From Streptomyces sp. NBC_01549 (GTDB lineage: Bacteria > Actinomycetota > Actinomycetes > Streptomycetales > Streptomycetaceae), in the NCBI RefSeq assembly GCF_026339955.1, contig NZ_JAPEPW010000001.1:2170001-2234000 (forward strand): 64,000 bases of DNA, written 5' to 3'. The position numbers were made by a program, and so were the translations under genes. Below are positions 61,506 through 64,000 of this stretch, piece after piece (the stretch's first letter is position 1; each line of letters opens with the position of its first letter). The notes under the pieces are model-generated. The model searched no databases, had not been told where the DNA came from, and saw only the letters and a program-made list of their open reading frames with translations.

Positions 61506-62774
61506 TCAGTGGGCGGCGTTGGCCGCCTTCACGAGCGCGTCCTTGGTGACCGCACCGGCGTACACCTTGCCGTCATCCGTGATCAGCGCGTTGACCAGGC
61601 GGGTCGAGAACACCGTGCCCGAGCCGAACTTGCCCTTGACGTGGTCGCCGAGGGAGTTCAGGAACCCGGAGACGTCGCCACCCTCGGACGACGAGCCGGA
61701 GGGCATGCCCTGGCCGCCCGTGTCGAACTCGGCGATGGTGCTCCAGCCCTTGCCGATGGTCTTCAGACCGTCGAGCCCCTTGCCGAGGTCACCGCGGGTC
61801 GGAGCGGACTCCGGTGCCTTGGAGCCCTTGGAGTCCTTGAAGTGCTCGAAACCCTTGGGGCCCTTGAAGTCCTTGGAGTCCTTGCCCTCGGTGACCTTCG
61901 CGCCCTTCGGCGGGGTGAAGTCGAAGGTCGAGGCGGCCGGCTTGGCGAAGTCGACCTGGGTGAAGCCGGCGTCCACGACGGCCGCGCCGCCGCTCGTCGG
62001 GACCAGCGTGAACTTCAGCGGCACCCCGGTCTTCGCGTCCACCGCGACGGTGATCGCGCCGACCGTGGAGCCGGACTGCTTCGGCTTGATGAGCAGCCTG
62101 TAGGCGTCACGGCCCGCGACCTGCGCCGTGCCGTCGACGGTCACGGAGGTCGTGTCGTCGACGGACTTCAGGGCCTCGTCGGCGAGCTCCTTGGGCGTCG
62201 TCGGGACGTCCTTCGGCGCCTTCTCCTGCCCCTTCTCGGCTGCGGGGGCCGTCGAGTGGTACACCTCGTTCGACTTGCTGTCGTACGCCCATACGTCGTC
62301 GCCGTTGTGGATGACGCTGTACTCGGCGGCGCTTTCCAGGACGGAGACCTTGGCCTTGTCCGGGCCGTCGGCCGCGACGCGCACCGTGTGCGTGCCGGAG
62401 GCCAGCTCCATGAGCTTGGACTGCGGGTCGGCGGAGGAACCGCCGGACCCCTTGGTGGCGCCGGACAGCAGGCCGCTCTCCAGGCCGCCCAGGCTGGGCA
62501 GTCCGAGATCGGTGCTGACCTTGACCGTGCCGGACAGCTGCTGGACGTCCGACTTGGCGATCTTCTCGATGAGCTGCTGTGCGGTGATCTTCGGCAGGCT
62601 GGGGTCGCCGGAGTCGGCGAGCGCCGGGACGAGCCCGATGGTCGCGGCCGCCACCCCCACCACTGCGACCGGAACGACGTAACGAGCCGCCTTGCGCCGG
62701 CCGGCGCGGACGTCGTCCGCCTCGTCGGGCGATCCTTCCGCCCCGGCGGTCCTGTCGGATTCGTACGGTGCCAT
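61506..62774 (-). CDS. LolA/RseB-like anchored exported protein
   Basis: A 422-residue protein. A cytosolic 28-residue start is followed by one hydrophobic segment (YVVPVAVVGVAAATIGLVPA) acting as anchor or uncleaved signal. The extracytoplasmic part is LolA/RseB-like beta-sheet: LSGTVKVSTDLGLPSLGG, HTVRVAADGPDKAKVSVL, YSVIHNGDDVWAYDSKSNEV, and GRDAYRLLIKPKQSG. A Lys/Gly/Phe-rich insert with repeated DSKDFKGPKGF units occupies about residues 290-325. It is 77 bp upstream of the ABC exporter genes on the same strand, so it may handle the same lipid-like cargo or sense envelope stress. Confidence 0.85.
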   Translation of the reverse strand: MAPYESDRTAGAEGSPDEADDVRAGRRKAARYVVPVAVVGVAAATIGLVPALADSGDPSLPKITAQQLIEKIAKSDVQQLSGTVKVSTDLGLPSLGGLESGLLSGATKGSGGSSADPQSKLMELASGTHTVRVAADGPDKAKVSVLESAAEYSVIHNGDDVWAYDSKSNEVYHSTAPAAEKGQEKAPKDVPTTPKELADEALKSVDDTTSVTVDGTAQVAGRDAYRLLIKPKQSGSTVGAITVAVDAKTGVPLKFTLVPTSGGAAVVDAGFTQVDFAKPAASTFDFTPPKGAKVTEGKDSKDFKGPKGFEHFKDSKGSKAPESAPTRGDLGKGLDGLKTIGKGWSTIAEFDTGGQGMPSGSSSEGGDVSGFLNSLGDHVKGKFGSGTVFSTRLVNALITDDGKVYAGAVTKDALVKAANAAH

Positions 62775-62948
62775 GTGTGCCTTACCTCCGTCGTCGGCGG
62801 CGGCCTACCGTCCTCACTTCTCCACCCCTATAGCCGCCATTCTCACCCGAACCGGTGAGGAGTGGTGTTCTCAATCTGACCAAATCGGCCGACGAGAAGC
62901 GTCAGACCCCGGACTCAACTCCACGTACTCCTGCGGTATGACGTGAGG

Positions 62949-62994
62949 AGGCGGTGGCTCCCCCGACCCGTAGGGGTTGGGGGAGCCACCGCCT
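62949..62994 (-). terminator. Hairpin terminator after the CHRD-domain gene
   Basis: Perfect 16-bp arms AGGCGGTGGCTCCCCC and GGGGGAGCCACCGCCT with a 14-nt loop that can itself pair partly (ACCC with GGGT). It lies 79 bp past the stop of the minus-strand CHRD gene and ahead of the LolA-like gene. The rest of 62775-63072 shows no gene. Confidence 0.85.
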
Positions 62995-63072
62995 GAGCCC
63001 GGCTGAGCCCGCCTGAGGCTCTGACGCTCGTTGAGCTCCCTGTCCGTCAGCGCCGCACGAAGTCCGTGTCCG

Positions 63073-64000
63073 TCACCGCTGCACGAACACGTAGTCCGCC
63101 CGGTACGGCACGCCCACGATCGTGCCCGGCGAGCAGGACCCGGCCGGGGCGACGCCGCCCACGGTGTTGAGCCGCAGGATCTCCTGCGTGTCGGCCAGCA
63201 GACCGCGGTGCTTGCCGGACTGAGTGGCCTTGAGGTCCAGCTCGGCGATGTTCTTGTCGCCGTTCGGAGTCTTGGAGATCACCGCTCCGGTGACCGCGCT
63301 GCGGTCGGGCGCGACCCACTGCGGCGTACTGGAGTTGGGCTTCACGAACGTGTGCACGATGTCGCCACCGAGCAGCGCGGCGACGTCACGCTGCGCGAAG
63401 GCGTAGCCACCGCCCTCGGCGGGCTTGCACTCGTAGATCTGCTTGCCCTTGACCACGGACGCCTGGAAGTTGTCCAGGGCGTCGCGGAAGTCGAAGGAGC
63501 CGGTGACCTGGTGGAGCTGGCCGCGGACGGCTCCGCCCGGGAACTCGGCGGTGTGCAGATTGGCGTAGAACGCACCCGGGTCGTTCTTCAGCCGCTCCAG
63601 CAGGGCGGCGTCCTTCACCTTCACGGTCCCGACCACGTGGTGGCCCTTGATCGCGCCGAGCAGCTTGGTGAAGTCGATCTTTACGCCGCCATTGGTGCCC
63701 TTGGCGCCCTGGTGGATGTGGAGCATGGTCGGCCTGCCGGTGCCGCGCCAGGTCACGGCGACGGACACCTTGTCCCCCTTGACCTTGACGAACTCCAGTG
63801 CCGCGCCGTCCTTGTCGCCGACGGCGGGGCCGCCCTTGACGGGTACCTCGTTGGCTCCGCGGAGGCTGGTGGCGAGGATGGTGCCGCCGCTGCCGCCGAG
63901 GACTCCGCTCTGCGTGACGACGGCCTGGTCGCCGTGCGCCGAGTGGCTCATGCCGCTGCCGTCGGCGTGGTGGCCGCCACTGGCGGCGACCGCCGGGATG
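63073..64000 (-). CDS. CHRD plus DUF3455 secreted protein, N-terminus beyond the window
   Basis: The minus-strand frame is open to the window edge, so the start and probable signal peptide lie past 64000. The visible 308 residues begin with a linker (IPAVAASGGHHADGSG). Then comes a CHRD domain: LRGANEVPVKGGPAVGDKDG, MLHIHQGAKGTNGG, and FYANLHTAEFPGGAVRGQL. A DUF3455 domain follows: QASVVKGKQIYECKPAEGGG, FVKPNSSTPQWVAPDRSAV and ILRLNTVGGVAPAGSC. The pairing suggests an extracellular or cell-surface protein; the function of either domain is unsettled. Confidence 0.88.
   Translation of the reverse strand, partial: IPAVAASGGHHADGSGMSHSAHGDQAVVTQSGVLGGSGGTILATSLRGANEVPVKGGPAVGDKDGAALEFVKVKGDKVSVAVTWRGTGRPTMLHIHQGAKGTNGGVKIDFTKLLGAIKGHHVVGTVKVKDAALLERLKNDPGAFYANLHTAEFPGGAVRGQLHQVTGSFDFRDALDNFQASVVKGKQIYECKPAEGGGYAFAQRDVAALLGGDIVHTFVKPNSSTPQWVAPDRSAVTGAVISKTPNGDKNIAELDLKATQSGKHRGLLADTQEILRLNTVGGVAPAGSCSPGTIVGVPYRADYVFVQR

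Overview
The window is high-GC actinomycete chromosome and looks like Streptomyces. Supporting signs are about 70% GC with strong G/C at third codon positions, GTG starts, ATGA-coupled operons, rare TTA leucine codons, and several typical Streptomyces gene neighbourhoods: rpmG next to two tRNA genes, YajQ beside tRNA-Tyr, a partial second nuo cluster, and a two-component locus beside korAB. From memory the backbone order resembles the S. coelicolor SCO459x-SCO463x region; no search was run.

Region 1 (1-8143, backbone): a drug-type MFS exporter with its TetR regulator, sharing two near-identical palindromic operators; two MaoC hot-dog dehydratase subunits; rpmG; tRNA-Met and tRNA-Thr; a CodA-like amidohydrolase that seems to have lost catalytic residues; an NAD(P)-binding protein downstream of a palindrome built from two DnaA boxes; a secreted PL7 alginate lyase.

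Region 2 (8144-23616, mobile): a complete SLP1-like integrative and conjugative element (AICE) of about 15.4 kb in tRNA-Tyr. Both ends carry a 56-bp att copy (two mismatches), so the present tRNA is a chromosome/element hybrid and its old 3' end lies stranded at 8148-8199. The left arm holds a membrane peptide, an AT-richer gene of unknown function, a GntR-Nudix fusion regulator and a convergent XRE regulator. A promoter carrying two perfect 14-bp palindromic operators, a long leader and a strong hairpin precede the transfer/replication operon: DUF6284, Pycsar-effector-like membrane protein, DUF2637 protein, PP-loop (PAPS-reductase-like) enzyme, small proteins, TraB translocase, a possible clt site, prim-pol, DUF3631 helicase, an iteron-like array, Xis and Int. 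Three element genes contain TTA codons, suggesting bldA control.

Region 3 (23617-34256): YajQ, a GlsB/YeaQ membrane protein, an APC permease, a SUKH protein, then a yccF gene cut in two by about 5.8 kb of inserted DNA. The insert carries an intact, inverted yccF paralogue, a GAP-family membrane protein, a DyP-type peroxidase and catalase-like operon, and an IS256-type remnant. The N-terminal yccF piece is still coupled to htpX.

Region 4 (34257-44436): nuoABCHIJKLMN on the minus strand, lacking nuoD-G, with a NuoC that has a long repetitive disordered tail.

Region 5 (44437-64000): two paralogous sensor kinases with a 120-bp near-identical block, a NarL-type regulator, korA-korB, a complete IS701-family element with its target duplication, an HxlR regulator whose start region is tandemly duplicated, a divergent quinone-reductase-like gene, RarD, an M28 aminopeptidase, a TPR protein, a DUF6668-like protein, an ABC-2 exporter with a LolA/RseB-like protein, and the start of a CHRD/DUF3455 secreted protein that runs off the window.
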